Below are positions 63,760-64,000 of a stretch of 64,000 bases of DNA, piece by piece (position 1 is the stretch's first letter; every line of letters starts with the position of its first letter). The DNA lies in assembly GCF_002261215.1 (NCBI RefSeq), contig NZ_NEVS01000004.1, forward strand, positions 4,030,001 to 4,094,000, in the 5' to 3' direction. The translations under genes and the position numbers were made by a program. The DNA comes from Bordetella genomosp. 11 (GTDB lineage: Bacteria; Pseudomonadota; Gammaproteobacteria; Burkholderiales; Burkholderiaceae_B). The notes beneath the pieces are model-generated. The model made no database searches and was not told where the DNA came from. It saw only the letters and a program-made list of their open reading frames with translations.

Positions 63760-64000
63760 TCACCGCTGAAGCTGCGCCGCCGCGCCGTCGGCCGGCTCGG
63801 CAAGCAGCATGATCAGCTTAAGATCGGCATGCGTGGCCAGGCGAAACGTTACCTGCTGGAAGCGCAGCAGTCCTTGCCGCGGATGCTGGAATTCCCGCAG
63901 CCCGCCTTCGCGTTCGACGACCGCATGGCGCGTCCACCAGTGCTCGAAGGCCGGGCTGTCCCGCAGCAGCGGGTCCAGCAGTTCGCGGACGTCCTGTTCG
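63760..64000 (-). CDS. C-terminal part, XRE/MmyB-type transcriptional regulator
   Basis: Only the last 79 residues are inside the window; the gene continues to the right. The fragment (EQDVRELLDPLLRDSPAFEHWWTRHAVVEREGGLREFQHPRQGLLRFQQVTFRLATHADLKLIMLLAEPAD) has the pattern of the MmyB-like ligand-binding domain, with FxxWWxRHxV and FQHPxxGxLxxxxxxF, which follows an N-terminal XRE HTH in this family. Confidence 0.85.
   Translation of the reverse strand, partial: EQDVRELLDPLLRDSPAFEHWWTRHAVVEREGGLREFQHPRQGLLRFQQVTFRLATHADLKLIMLLAEPADGAAAQLQR

Overview
The window is a GC-rich, gene-dense stretch of a betaproteobacterial chromosome. It is almost certainly Alcaligenaceae and most like Bordetella. 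Pointers are the gene order mutY / rodA-mrdA-mreDCB / gatCAB, the metX-metW pair, leuCDB behind a Bug-type binding protein, a large fused IorAB-type oxidoreductase, and a strong CTG/GCC/GGC codon preference. I had no database access; every family assignment rests on motifs recognised by eye.

Layout. 1-1006: the tail of a probable ftsX, then cheD. 1040-6190 (minus): an accessory cassette that I consider the most interesting part of the window. In transcription order it has lectin-like protein 2, a prolyl 4-hydroxylase, lectin-like protein 1, a glycosyltransferase of the Skp1 hydroxyproline GlcNAc-transferase type, and a stand-alone lectin-like domain. The two large proteins join a variable N-terminal domain to a LecB/PA-IIL-like C-terminal domain through a Ser-Pro-Ala-Pro-Ser-His repeat linker, which looks like an ideal substrate for the two enzymes. 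Relicts show that the cassette arose by duplication of a lectin-hydroxylase-transferase unit followed by reciprocal loss of one enzyme from each copy. 6567-23115: core genes (indolepyruvate oxidoreductase, mutY, the rod-shape/elongasome operon, gatCAB, pyrE, exonuclease III), with clusters of a roughly 100-bp intergenic repeat bracketing gatB-pyrE. 23129-33960: a MHYT-GGDEF-EAL protein, two tandem-domain universal stress proteins, ampG, metW, metX under a SAM-II riboswitch, a LuxR-type mini-regulator, a lipoprotein, gshA and a lipocalin. 34142-39029: a TRAP transporter operon with two small accessory genes. 39074-44247: leuCDB, a Bug-family binding protein and a divergent LysR regulator.

44369-55301 looks like an acquired island: a ClpK/ClpG-type disaggregase, a PRC-barrel protein, an AraC regulator, a small membrane protein, a cupin, a PapA/condensation-type acyltransferase, NAD-malic enzyme and a secreted hydrolase. 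It ends in the C-terminal stub of a tyrosine integrase next to tRNA-Arg(CCG). Leucine CTC codons are visibly more common here than in flanking core genes.

55451-64000: a diheme cytochrome c5-type protein, a degenerate repeat tract, a divergent pair of unusual regulators, a SecD-head-like lipoprotein, thiC under a TPP riboswitch, a DUF1444-like protein, an unknown protein with a Ser/Arg-rich N-terminus, and the C-terminus of an XRE/MmyB-type regulator.
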